DNA from: Diphasiastrum complanatum | Taxonomy: Eukaryota > Streptophyta > Lycopodiopsida > Lycopodiales > Lycopodiaceae | Length of the DNA stretch: 64,000 nucleotides | Direction of reading: 5' to 3' | Assembly: GCA_029204225.1 (NCBI GenBank) | Contig: CM055095.1 | Span: forward strand, 30,227,586 to 30,291,585 | In this document: in pieces, positions 34,692 to 44,877 of the stretch | Layout of the letters: each line of letters starts with the position of its first letter | Position numbering within the stretch: the first letter of the stretch is position 1 | Program-made: the position numbers and the translations under genes | The notes under the pieces: model-generated | What the model was told of the DNA's origin: nothing | What the model saw: only the letters and a program-made list of their open reading frames with translations | The model's database searches: none

Positions 34692-35560
34692 ATGGCATCT
34701 CAGGGAGGATATCTTCTAGAAGCCTGTGAAAGACTAAACACTTCTAATTACTCAATTTGGAAGTTAAGAATGGAGTCTATTTTGATACTCCAAAATGTTA
34801 TGGATATTGTGCTTGGTGTTGAGGAGGAGCCTCAGACACAGGTTGAAATTCCTAAATATAAGAAGAGAGCTAGAATGGCTCTACATTTCATTAAGATGAA
34901 TGTATCTAATGAAATTTTGAGAGAGATAGGACCTTGCACTATAGACAAAGAAGCTTGGGATGCACTAAAGACCATCTACGAAGCAAAGAATACTTCTAGA
35001 ATACTCACTCTTAGGAATCAGATTTTTCAAAGTTTCCAAGAAGTGAAGAGAGTGCATCTAACGATGTTCTGAGAGTTAAAGATTTACATAGAGAGCTTTC
35101 TTGTGTTGGTGTTACCATTAACCAAGTTGAGCTAGTTCAAGTCATATTGAATGGCTTGAGAGATGACTATGATAATCTTGTTCAGTCTTTTGCTATTAAG
35201 GAGGAGTTACCTAATATAGAAACTCTCCAAGGAATTCTTATTTCTGAAGAATCTAGACAAAGCTATAAACTCTCCAGGATGAACAAACTTGAACATGGTG
35301 GAAGTGACAAAGCCCTCTTTGTCAAAGGCAAACAGAAAGGAAGGAGTAAGAACCAATTCTCTCAAGCATACAACAGAGACAAAGCCAAAGATCAAGATCG
35401 AGATGGTGAAGAGGATGAAACATCTCATCCCTCTAACTCAAAAACCAAGAAGAAGAAAGTGAAGTGCTTTTTCTGTGGCAAAAAGGGGCACTATGCCTCT
35501 AATTGCTTTAAGAAGAAAAACCAACTCAAGCAAGCTAATCTCTCCAAAGAGATTGAAAAA
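34692..35560 (+). pseudogene. Copia C gag with zinc knuckle
   Basis: The start is MASQGGYLLEACERLNTSNY at 34692. SIWKLRMESILILQNV and LTLRNQIFQSFQEVK follow, all typical of copia gag. A frameshift near 35055 moves to the frame from 35147, with LPNIETLQGILISEESRQS, a basic stretch and an intact knuckle CFFCGKKGHYASNC. The product would form the particle and bind RNA. Confidence 0.88.
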
Positions 35561-35589
35561 GCTTCTGTTGCAAGTGTTGGAGAAGGATC

Positions 35590-36960
35590 ACTTATGGTGT
35601 CCAGTTTTTCTTCATCACCTTTCAAGAAAGATGGAGCTTGGTACATAGACAGTAGAGCCTTTTCACATATGTGCTGTTCAAAGGAGTCATTTGATCCAAT
35701 CTTACCTTTCAAAGGACTCAAGAGATCTATTTACACAGCTAATGATCATGAGTGTCCAATAGAAGGAATTGGCAACATTCCATTGAAACTTGCTTCTTCA
35801 AAAGTTCTTGCACTTTCTAATGTTCTTTTCATTCCAAAACTTACAAAGAACTTAATTATTGTGGAAAAGTTGCTTGATAATTTTTGTGATGTAAAGTTCA
35901 ACTCCAATACTTGTTTTATCAAGAGAAAAGATGAGATCCTTGCTGATGGAACTAGATGTGGTGGAATTTTAAAGTTGAATTTTTATGAGAATGCAAACCT
36001 TTGTGAAGTTGCTTTGTTATCTAAGGAGGAGCTATGGCATAGAAGGTTGGGACATCCTAACTTTACATCTATGTCTTCTATGGTTAAGAAGGAGAAGGCT
36101 ATTGGTCTTCCAAAATCTCTTTTCTAAAGATTTCAAGCCTTGTGGGGCTTGTGCCATTGCAAAGTCACACAGAAAGCCATATCAGAAGTCTTTTATAAAG
36201 ATTACTTATCCATTGGAACTCATACATTCAGATGTACATTTTTTCTCTTCTAAAAGTATTGGTGGTGCAACATGTTTTGTCACCTTTATTGATGACTTTA
36301 CTAGATACACTTGGTTGTATCTACTTTCTTCAAAGGCTATGGTTTTGATCACTTCCTTATCTTCAAAGCTTATGTAGAAAAACAGTTTTCTTGCAAAGTT
36401 AAAGCTTTAAGATGCGATGGAGGAGGTGGATATATCTCCAACAAGTTTCATAATTATTGTGAAGGCGAAGGAATAAAGAGAGAATTTTCTTGTGCCTATT
36501 CTCCATCCCAAAATGGAGTAGCTGAGAGGAAAAATAGACCTTTATGTGAATGTGCTAAAGCAATTCGAGTAGCAGCTTCTTTGCCTATTGAATATTGGGG
36601 TGAAGCTATAAATTGTGCAAACTATTTGTGCAATAGATTACCTCACAATGCTCTTCCTGGAAAAACACCTTTTGAAGTCTTGTTTCAGAAGAAACCTAAG
36701 GTAGATCACCTTAGAGTTTTTGGTTGTACTTGCTTTGTTAATATGCCCTTGGAAACAAGGAAAAGAGATGATCCTAATTCTGTTAAAGGGATCATGGTTG
36801 GATATGCATCCAACAAAAAAGCTTACAAAATCTATGTTCCCTCTACCTCAACTACAATCGAGAGTAGAGATGTGATATTCCATGAAGATCAAAAAACATT
36901 CTTGAGAAGGCCGAGTTCAAAGATTCTCACAAAGATACTCCAATCATCACCCTTGAAGAT
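35590..36960 (+). pseudogene. Copia C protease and integrase
   Basis: The protease site reads WYIDSRAFSHMCCS (D-S-R, not D-S-G). The pre-integrase segment is ELWHRRLGHPNF. A frameshift near 36125 leads to CGACAIAKSHRKPY and ELIHSDVHFFSS, the first DDE Asp. After another shift near 36340 come ALRCDGGGGYIS (second Asp) and NGVAERKNRPLCE (Glu). The C-terminal part reads FEVLFQKKPKVDHLRVFGC and GIMVGYASNKKAYKIY. Three frames are needed to read it. Confidence 0.88.
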
Positions 36961-36972
36961 CATCATGGAGAG

Positions 36973-38667
36973 ATGGGGCCGAGATTTGAGGAGGAGTCAC
37001 CTCGAATTTTTTCACCAAGGAGATCTCAAAGAGAAAGATCCGAGCCTAGAAGGCTTACCTATGAAGATAGAGGAAAGCAAGTGGAAATCAACTCCACTAA
37101 TTGTGCCTATTTTATTTCTCATGAGGAGCCGAAGGATGTATATGACGCTATCAACTCAAAGGAATGGTACCTTGCCACGAAGGAGGAATATGATGCTTTG
37201 ATGGCCAATAATACATGGGAGCTTGTGGATCTTCCATCCAACAAGCATACCATTGGTTGCAAATGGGTTTTCCGAGTCAAGTATAATCAAGATGGCACAA
37301 TCAACAAGTAAAAGGCTAGGCTTTGTGCTAAAGGCTTTGCTCAAGTATATGGACTTGATCATGAGGAGACCTTTGCCCCAGTTGCAAAGATGGTGTCAAT
37401 TAGAATCATAATTTCTCTTGCTTGTTTTTTCAATTGGCAAATTCTTCAACTAGATGTTTCTAATGCATTTCTAAATGGCTATCTAGAAGAAGAGATCTAT
37501 ATGGATCAACCTATTGGGTTCATCCATGATGAAGGAAAAGTTTGCTTGCTCTTCAAAAGTTTATATGGATTAAAGCAAGCTCCAAGGTCATGGTATTCTC
37601 GACTTAACACCTTTCTTGAGTCACTAGGATTTAATCTTAATAACTATGATCCTTCCTTATATGTCACGTTTTTTGATAGAGATATTGTCATCCTTCTTAT
37701 TTATGTTGATGATATCATTCTGACAGGAAGTTGTATCAAGTTAGTTGAGGAAACCAAGATTGCACTTGGAAAAGAGTTCAAGATGCAAGATCTTGGAAAA
37801 ATTCACTATATTCTAGGATTAGAGATTGACTTTCTTAAAGATAAAGCTTTTGTATGTCAATCTAAGTATGCTCTTTCAATGTTAAAAAAGTTCAATATGT
37901 TGAATTGTAAGAGTATAGAAACACCTATGGAGCAAAATGTAAAGGACTCTAACAAAGGTGATGAAAGATCCTTCGAGGACATCACACTTTTTAGAAGTAT
38001 TATAGGCTCCTTAATTTGGCTCACAATAACTAGACCTGACATAAGCTTTAGTGTTCATAAGTTGAGCCAGGCTATGCAAAATCCTTCAGTTTGTCATTGG
38101 AAATAGGCCAAGAGAGTGCTTAGATATATATCTTCAACTTTTGATTTTGGTTTATTGTATAAAAGTGAAGATCTTTCTATTATTGGTTATTCTGACTTGG
38201 ATTTTGCAAGTGATAGAGCAGATCGAAAATCTACAAGTGCTTATGTCATATATCTTGGAGGAAACTTGATATCTTGACTTTCCAAAAAGCAAGATACTGT
38301 ATCACTCTCATCATGTGAAGATGAGTACAATGCGCTCACTACAACAACAAAGGAAGTGCTTTGGATCAAGAGGTTGCTAGTGGAGCTAAAGATAATTATG
38401 GAAGAAGATATACCTATGATCATGTGTGATAACATTTCAGCTCAAGCCCTTGCCAACAACCCAATATTCCATGCAAGGAGCAAGCATATCGAAGTTGCAC
38501 ATCACTTCGTGAGAGAGAAGCTCATTGGAGGTGAAATCAAATTGGAGCACATCGACACATCATCTTGCATTGCAGATATGCTCACCAAACCTTTGAGCAA
38601 AAGTTCCTTCAACAAGCATAGAGCCAACCTTGGAGTTATACCAAGATCCATGTTCAAATCAATATAG
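36973..38667 (+). pseudogene. Copia C reverse transcriptase and RNase H
   Basis: The pre-RT segment has EWYLATKEEYDALMANNTW and GCKWVFRVKYNQDG, ending at an in-frame stop at 37309. RT continues from about 37390 with QLDVSNAFLNGYLEEEIYM, SLYGLKQAPRSWY, the intact box LLIYVDDIILTGS (YVDD) and DLGKIHYILGLEI. It stops at TAG 38104-38106. RNase H has LSSCEDEYNALTT, MCDNISAQALANNP, HARSKHIEVAHHFVRE and CIADMLTKPLS, with a further TGA near 38275. Catalytic boxes survive but the frame does not. Confidence 0.9.
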
Positions 38668-38676
38668 ATCATTTTT

Positions 38677-38684
38677 AGGAGGAG
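38677..38684 (+). other. Polypurine tract of copia C
   Basis: aggaggag lies directly before the 3' LTR start TGTTAAAATTG. Confidence 0.85.
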
Positions 38685-39471
38685 TGTTAAAATTGAAAAA
38701 CAATCCATATTGATTTCTTGGCTTGCTACAAATGTTGTACCATGCAAGTATGTAGCTCATTAATACAGAATGCCAAGTTTGGCCTACATAGATTTCGAGC
38801 TACATGGTTATGTATTATCTAGTTTGATAAATACAACTTGCATATAGTTTGTAGACATAGAATTAGCATGCTTATGCTTGTAGAAACTCGTGGCCACTCA
38901 CATGCATTAATTGTAAGTGATCCATAGTGACATGCAAGGCATGCACAAAGTTTAATGGACACATGCATGATGAATTGGACATTTCTAGTTAGAACTAGTA
39001 CACGTGTAAAAAGTTGGTAGAATTTCATGCATGACAAGTGAAAAATGTCACATAGACTCTAGATGTCATTTTGGAATGGATAGATGTGGTTCTAACTCGA
39101 GCTACCTCAATCTCCATAAATATGTGTAGCTCTCCACACAATCAACGGTGAAGAACCAAAGTTTTGTAGCTATCTCATGCCATTTTGGATCTAAACAAAT
39201 ATTGCTTGTTATCTCTCTAGCTCTCTCTCTCTCTCTAACTCGTGTTGAGACTAATGCTCATACACTGAAATCTTGTATTTTTATTCATTCTTTGATTCAT
39301 TGCTATTATATTCTATTGATTAGCATGCTAGATTGTGAATTAGCCATTTCTTCTGAACTAGATTTTGTTGATCAATCTAGAATCAGGTTATAGCACCAAT
39401 CACAAAGCTTAATTAAGATCAGTCACTCTTGTGGACATTCCCCACACGTGTGAATTCTGGAAATTTTATCA
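38685..39471 (+). repeat. 3' LTR of copia C (787 bases)
   Basis: It starts TGTTAAAATTG and ends TTTTATCA, followed by the second ggtag TSD. The length difference from the 5' LTR is mostly the CT tract. Confidence 0.95.
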
Positions 39472-39476
39472 GGTAG

Positions 39477-40030
39477 TGTATCTTGAATGACAAAACTTTA
39501 GACTAAGTTGGAGAAATCATCTCCTATTCCATTAAGAATGACTTGGACAAGTTCTTTATCATGGATCTTATCACCTATTGAAGCAAGCTCTTTGTTAAGT
39601 GATTTGATCCTAAGCACATAATCTTGTGCGCTTTCATCGCGTCTTCTCACGCCTTCGAGGACATGATTTCTTAGCATAAGAACTCTTGAGGTCTTATTTT
39701 GAACTCATATATAGCTTTTAAATAGTCGCAAGCTTCTTTGGTCGAAGTGCATGTTGCAACCCCCTTGAGAAGATCATTTCCTCACATTCATTTTTATGCA
39801 TTTCAAGCTCTTTTTGTAAATTTTGTCAACTCTTGTCCACCTTGAGGTTCTTCCTCCTCACCAAAGACAAGGTAAAAAAGGTCTTGGATTACAAAATGGA
39901 CTCCATTCTCACCTTCATATTGAGTAATTTGTAGAATTAAGCATCTCATTAGACTCCAAGAGAATGCTCCAATCGATCCCATCTGGATTCTATCTTGAAA
40001 GTTCTTCTCGTCCCTCAAGCTATGTTCTTA
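39477..40030 (-). pseudogene. Copia D gag, N-terminal part (split by copia C)
   Basis: Minus-strand strings include VIQDLFYLVFGEEEEPQGG at the N-terminal side, then HDKELVQVILNGIGDDFSNL near the insertion edge. With one TSD copy removed, the frame runs straight across the insertion as DTLPSIDK, which shows both halves belong to one gag. Several stops are present. The family resembles the gag of C and G. Confidence 0.8.
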
Positions 40031-40247
40031 TTAGAATTTGTGCTCCTTTGCAACTTGATTTGTGTATTTTGACACAAATAGAAAGATCAATGTGATATTT
40101 ATTCAAAAGAACAAGCTTTTAACTTTCTACAAATCTTACATCACAAATAATGGATAAAAGCTTCTAGTCTCAGTCCTCACGCTCTTTCAAGAAGATCTAA
40201 ATGGAAGAAATTTAAGTTTAAATCAACTTTCTATCAAATCTCTCCAA
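40031..40247 (-). other. Leader of copia D left of copia E
   Basis: AT-rich, no ORF of note, ends in TSD tccaa (40243-40247). The leader probably resumes right of copia E at 57016. Confidence 0.5.
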
Positions 40248-40962
40248 TGTTGGAAAGAGAAAGTGAAATGAATTGGTTTGATAAGTCGAAGACTGTAAGT
40301 GACCTATTGAGCGCAATGGAATAAGCCTTCTTTCCTAATGCAATATTTGTAGCCAAACAATGATATATTGAATATTGTTGTTTCGAAGCATTCAGCAAAA
40401 CAGACAAATTAATAAGAGATTTATCAGTTACAAACAACTACAAAGAAGCATACATTCTAACGTGATATTGAATGCAATAAGAAGATAGATTGATTCAGTA
40501 AGTAGCATATATAAATCAAATGATGAGAGTACAAAAACAATAACGGATGAAACCATGTACTTTAATCTATCTTTGAGTAGCTGAAAACTCTGTCTGATGC
40601 ACTTGCGTTGATAAGCAGTAAGCGCGAATAGCAATACTATAATAGAACTCTGAAAGAGATGCTGAGTTAGAGAGCTAAGCTAGAGCTTTTAGAGAGTTAT
40701 AGATGTCTTTGATAATTAGCTATTTATACTAAAGTAATTAACAATTATCCAGTAAGACAGCTAATCAGGCCGCAGTCACATTTGGTAAATGGCCGTAATG
40801 CACTGACATCCTTTCAGTTAGGTCTTCCCAAAAATTTACTTGCAAAGCAGTTAGGAAAATTCTTTAGCTTTATAGCAAGTGGAATAATAAATGTTGTTCT
40901 TCGACATGGTCGACTTCTTCAACTTTCGTCATAGTTGTCGATAAGTCGGATGATGTCCGATA
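40248..40962 (-). repeat. Truncated 3' LTR of copia E
   Basis: It starts TGTTGGAAAGAG, as does the right LTR at 56083, and matches it to the gatatgt string near 40962. There it jumps into RT coding sequence, so the last roughly 200 bases of the LTR, the PPT and RNase H are deleted. Confidence 0.85.
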
Positions 40963-42500
40963 TGTACTTGGTTTATAGCCGTGATCGATAAGAAAAGTGT
41001 TGATTATTTGAAACCATGCTCGAGCAGATTGGTTCAAGCCATAAAGTGCTCTATGGAGTTTACATACATGATTCTATTTGCCTTCGATATTATAACCTTT
41101 GGATTGTATCATGTAAATGTCTTCTTCAATAACTCCATTAAGATATGTTGTCTGTACATCCATTTGATGTACTTCCAAATTTATTGCAGCAACAAATGAC
41201 AATAGAAGACTGATTGAAGAATGTTTAGCTACAAGACTGAAAGTCTCAGTGTAGTCGACATTGTGTATCTGAGAAAATCGTATGGCATCAAGTCGAGGTT
41301 TTCTTCGATCAATACTCCCATCTACCTTGTATTTGATTTTAAATATCCATTTGTAATCAGCTACATTTTTGTTGGCAAGCAATTCAACAATAGTCCAAGT
41401 CTGATTCTTGATAGGAGATGAATACTCTTTATCCATAGCTTCTCTCTAGAGATCAGAATCAGGCTTATTGAGTGTCTCTTCGACAGTAGTCGGCTCTTGA
41501 ACAAGGTAAGCTGCAAACTCTTCGATATACCTTATAGGTGGTCTGTGTTCTCTTATCGATCTTCTGGGTAATGAGTGAAGTTGATTATTTTTATCATGCT
41601 GTAGTTGCTGGACTGCAACATCAACATCTTTGGATTCGTTGTTGACAACTTGTTGGCTTGGAGTAGATGAGCTAGGACCTTCAATATGAATAGTTGACTT
41701 AGGAACAAAACTGTTCGATGTTTCGGGAGAGTCCGATAGTTCGACTATATGAGCTTGGCCCTTACCTTTGAGGTCAATAAACTGATCTTTGATGAAGACG
41801 ATATCTTGACTAGTGAATATCTTCGACTCGACATGATCATACAACTTATAAGCTTTATCTGAAGTAGTGTAGCTAATGAAAATAGATTTGATACTTTGGA
41901 AGTCGAGCTTCTTCTTGAGATCTTGCAGTATTTGTGCATAAGCGATACATTCAAAAACTCGTAATTTCAATAATGATGGTTTGGGATCTGTCCAAACTTC
42001 ATATGGTGTTTTGTTTGAGAGACCTTTAATCGGACATCTATTCTGAATATAAGCTGTAGTGGAAACTACTTCAGACCAGAAGAACTTCGGAAGTGGCATC
42101 TGAGTAAGCATGCACTTGGCCAATTCAACTAAGGTTCTGTTCTTTTTCTCAGCAACTCCATTCGACTGAGGCAAATAGGAGGTAATGTATTGTTGCTCAA
42201 TGTCGTTGTTAAGACAACAATCCTTGAATTCAGTAGAGATGTATTCTCTCCCGTTGTCGGACCTTAGTGCTTTAATTCTTTACCAGTTTCATTTTTTGCA
42301 CGCTCTTTGAATTGTCGAAAGATTTTGAAAGCCTCCAACTTTTGCTTAATGAAATAAATAGCTGTTCTTCTAGAATATTTGTCAATGAAGGTAATGAAAT
42401 ACTTTGCATCAAGCAACGATGGAGTTTGCATTGGACCACATATATCTGAATGAACAATGTTTAGAACATCTTTTGCTACATAGATCTAGAAGAAATCCTA
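40963..42500 (-). pseudogene. Copia E RT start and integrase remnants
   Basis: RT pieces include KEYSSPIKNQTWTIVELL, DYKWIFKIKYKVDGSI and VHQMDVQTTYLNGVIEE (41074-41436). The catalytic YVDD region is gone with the deletion at 40962. Integrase C-terminal half has NGVAEKKNRTLVELAKCML, PYEVWTDPKPSLLKLRVF and FISYTTSDKAYKLYD (41446-42174). The core between 42175 and 42500 is in several frames. Confidence 0.8.
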
Positions 42501-42502
42501 GT

Positions 42503-43900
42503 CTACTTTCCAAGGATGCAGCCATGACAGACAAGGAGGTCTATTTTGTTTATTGGATAGTCAAGATCAAGTGCTAGGGATTGTTTAGACAAGTTCGACA
42601 CAGATGTATGAATCAAGTGTCCTAATCTTTGATGCCATAGTAATGCTTTATTGACAAGAACAGAGGTTTTCAAGACTTGATTAGACAATGTGCCAATCTA
42701 TAAAAGTATCCATGCCTCTTGCCAAGTGCAAGGATCTTATTTGTCCTATAGATAATTCAGCATTGATTAGACTCAAACTCTATCCTATGACCTAAATCAA
42801 TGATTCTACTTACTGATAACAGATTCGTAGAGAGTTTAGGTACATACAAAACATTTGATAGTAGTTTGAATTGATTATGCTGGAACATCAATCTTACAAT
42901 GTCTTCACCTTCGATAGTGTGTGTGCTATCGTCGCCAAGATGAATGTACTTCTTTGTACTGTAAGGCGTATAGGATTGAAAATGCTCATGATGACTGGTC
43001 ATATGTTGAGTAGCTCCAGAATTCAGAAACCAAGAATTATCGAATAGTGTCTTTTGGTCTTTGACCATAAATGCTCCTTCGTCCATGTCAAGTTCAGGAG
43101 ATGCTATGACTGCATTCACCTATTGATCTGGTTGTTTGTTGACATTCTTTGCTTTTAATTTCTTGCAATCCTGGATCTCATGATTAGTGCATTTGCAATA
43201 CTTACAGAACATCTTCTTCTTCGACTATGGATTTGATAATTGCTCTTGACTTTGCGTCGACTTCTGATTTGATGTGGATTGCTTAGAGCTTTTCTTCTTC
43301 TATCATTTTTAGCCTTTATTGACATATAAAACATGAGATGATGAAGTCAAAGAGGTATCTTGACTTCTTCAATTTTCTTCTTGCATCAAAATAGTGATCT
43401 ACGTGTGTTGATATGATCATCACCCAGCTCTAATATGTAGAGGGCAAGCTTGAAAGCAATGTCATGATTGCGACTTGATCGTCGATGATCGATACACCGA
43501 TAGCGGCCATCTGTTGCAAGAGATTATTAAACTAGTTAACATGATTCTGATTCTAACGTGCATCACCATTCGACATCTTGAGAGTAAAGAATTTTCTTCT
43601 TAGATGTAACTTGGAAGTTATGTCTCTCACATCATATAGTGAGCGTAGGATGTCCCATACTTCTTTCAAAGTTTGAGCTTCAAATATGTGGCCAATCTAA
43701 GTATCTGATATATTGAGAATAATAAGCACAAAAGCTTGACCATACTTCGATTTCTACTTTGAGTCGGCTGTGTCGTCTTAAGCTTCACTTCGATACTTGT
43801 AACATCATCCCACAACTCATTGGCGATTAGTAAGGTCTTCATCTTAAATTTCCACAAATACTAGTCGGATCCATTCAGCTTGTCTACGATGAGACTGACT
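42503..43900 (-). pseudogene. Copia E gag, zinc knuckle and protease remnants
   Basis: The pre-integrase segment ALLWHQRLGHLIH lies in 42503-42688. The protease frame 42757-43119 has WFLNSGATQHMTSHHEHF, with the catalytic Asp changed to Asn. A knuckle CKYCKCTNHEIQDC reads near 43163-43205. The gag N-terminus has MWKFKMKTLLIANELWDDV (43666-43857). Multiple stops and shifts. Confidence 0.78.
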
Positions 43901-44064
43901 TTACTTTGAGAATCCATCTGGAACTTTAGTTTGTTGATTAAATCGATGACTTGAAAAATGATGTTGTGTGATGCTACAATAGGAAATCAATTATCCGATA
44001 CTAAAATTTGATACCACAAATTGAAGAATAAGAGAAAGTGTGCTCTAATATAATACTATAAACA
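43901..44064 (-). other. Copia E gag start/leader segment left of gypsy H
   Basis: Non-coding by eye. The string tttgataccacaaattg near 43999 resembles a second, decayed primer-site-like string. Confidence 0.4.
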
Positions 44065-44069
44065 ATATC

Positions 44070-44827
44070 TGTAGTGGGTTTCTTTCCTTGCCTAACATGA
44101 ATCCAAGATCTAGTCAATCTAGCATCATAAAGACGGAGTTAGTTGTCATGCGGAGGTCCGTTCCCATGGGAGCGATAGTATAGTTCAGATTTCAACATGA
44201 ATGGAGGATCTAACACTAACATCCATTAACACTAAGCATTAACACTACATCCATTAACCCTACTTCCATTAACCCTAAATCCACAACAATGATAGAAACT
44301 TACTCTTCTCTCTCTCCTTTTCTCTCTCACAAAAAGCATAAGAAATAACAATCAAATAATGATCAAATCCAACAATTAGCAAATACAAAGGAAGCATGAG
44401 AAATGGAGGAAAAGAGAGGAAGAGCAAGGACATTCATCAATCCATTTCTAAAGAAAACCAATCTACTTATTTGAAATGAGGAAATGAACATCAGGAGCAA
44501 CTCGAGTTGGTCCCTTTTTAAAGTAGAGAGGAGGACCCTGGCCTCTGAATCCTATTGGTCCAGTCTTGCCTCTCTTTTTATTCAAATTTAAAAAAGTGTG
44601 GGAACCATCAAAATTGGAGGAATACCCAACTTTATTCACTAACTTGACATTTAGGCCCTGCGACATTAAAAGTCCCGCAAAAAGGCCTAAAGTCCTTTAT
44701 TAACTTTTAACTAATTAATCAAATAACTATGTGATCATCGGGTTGGACTTACACACGCAGGATGCCAAATCCCTCTCACTTATTAACTAGAGTTAGGGTT
44801 GTCTTGGGATCTGCAAACCCTCCAACA
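44070..44827 (-). repeat. 3' LTR of gypsy H (758 bases)
   Basis: Plus-strand ends are TGTAGTGGG and CCTCCAACA. It contains short internal repeats of cattaaccct/cattaacact near 44220-44285. The right LTR lacks one of these units. Confidence 0.95.
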
Positions 44828-44845
44828 GTATTCCCCACCAAAACT
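44828..44845 (-). other. Putative polypurine tract of gypsy H
   Basis: The minus strand reads TTTGGTGGGGAATAC before TGTTGGAGGG. It is purine-rich but not pure, so the assignment rests on position. Confidence 0.5.
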
Positions 44846-44877
44846 AGTGGCGGTCCCACGACACCTGCAATATGCAG

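Larger units (their letters stand above)
33121..39471 (+). mobile_element. Ty1/copia element C, plus strand, complete with both LTRs
   Basis: Length is 6351 bases, flanked by TSD ggtag (33116-33120 and 39472-39476). The order is LTR, tRNA-Met primer site, leader, gag, protease, integrase, RT, RNase H, PPT, LTR. The LTRs differ by roughly 3 percent by eye, apart from a CT-tract length change, so insertion is fairly recent relative to its host element D. Several frameshifts and stops disable it. Confidence 0.95.
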
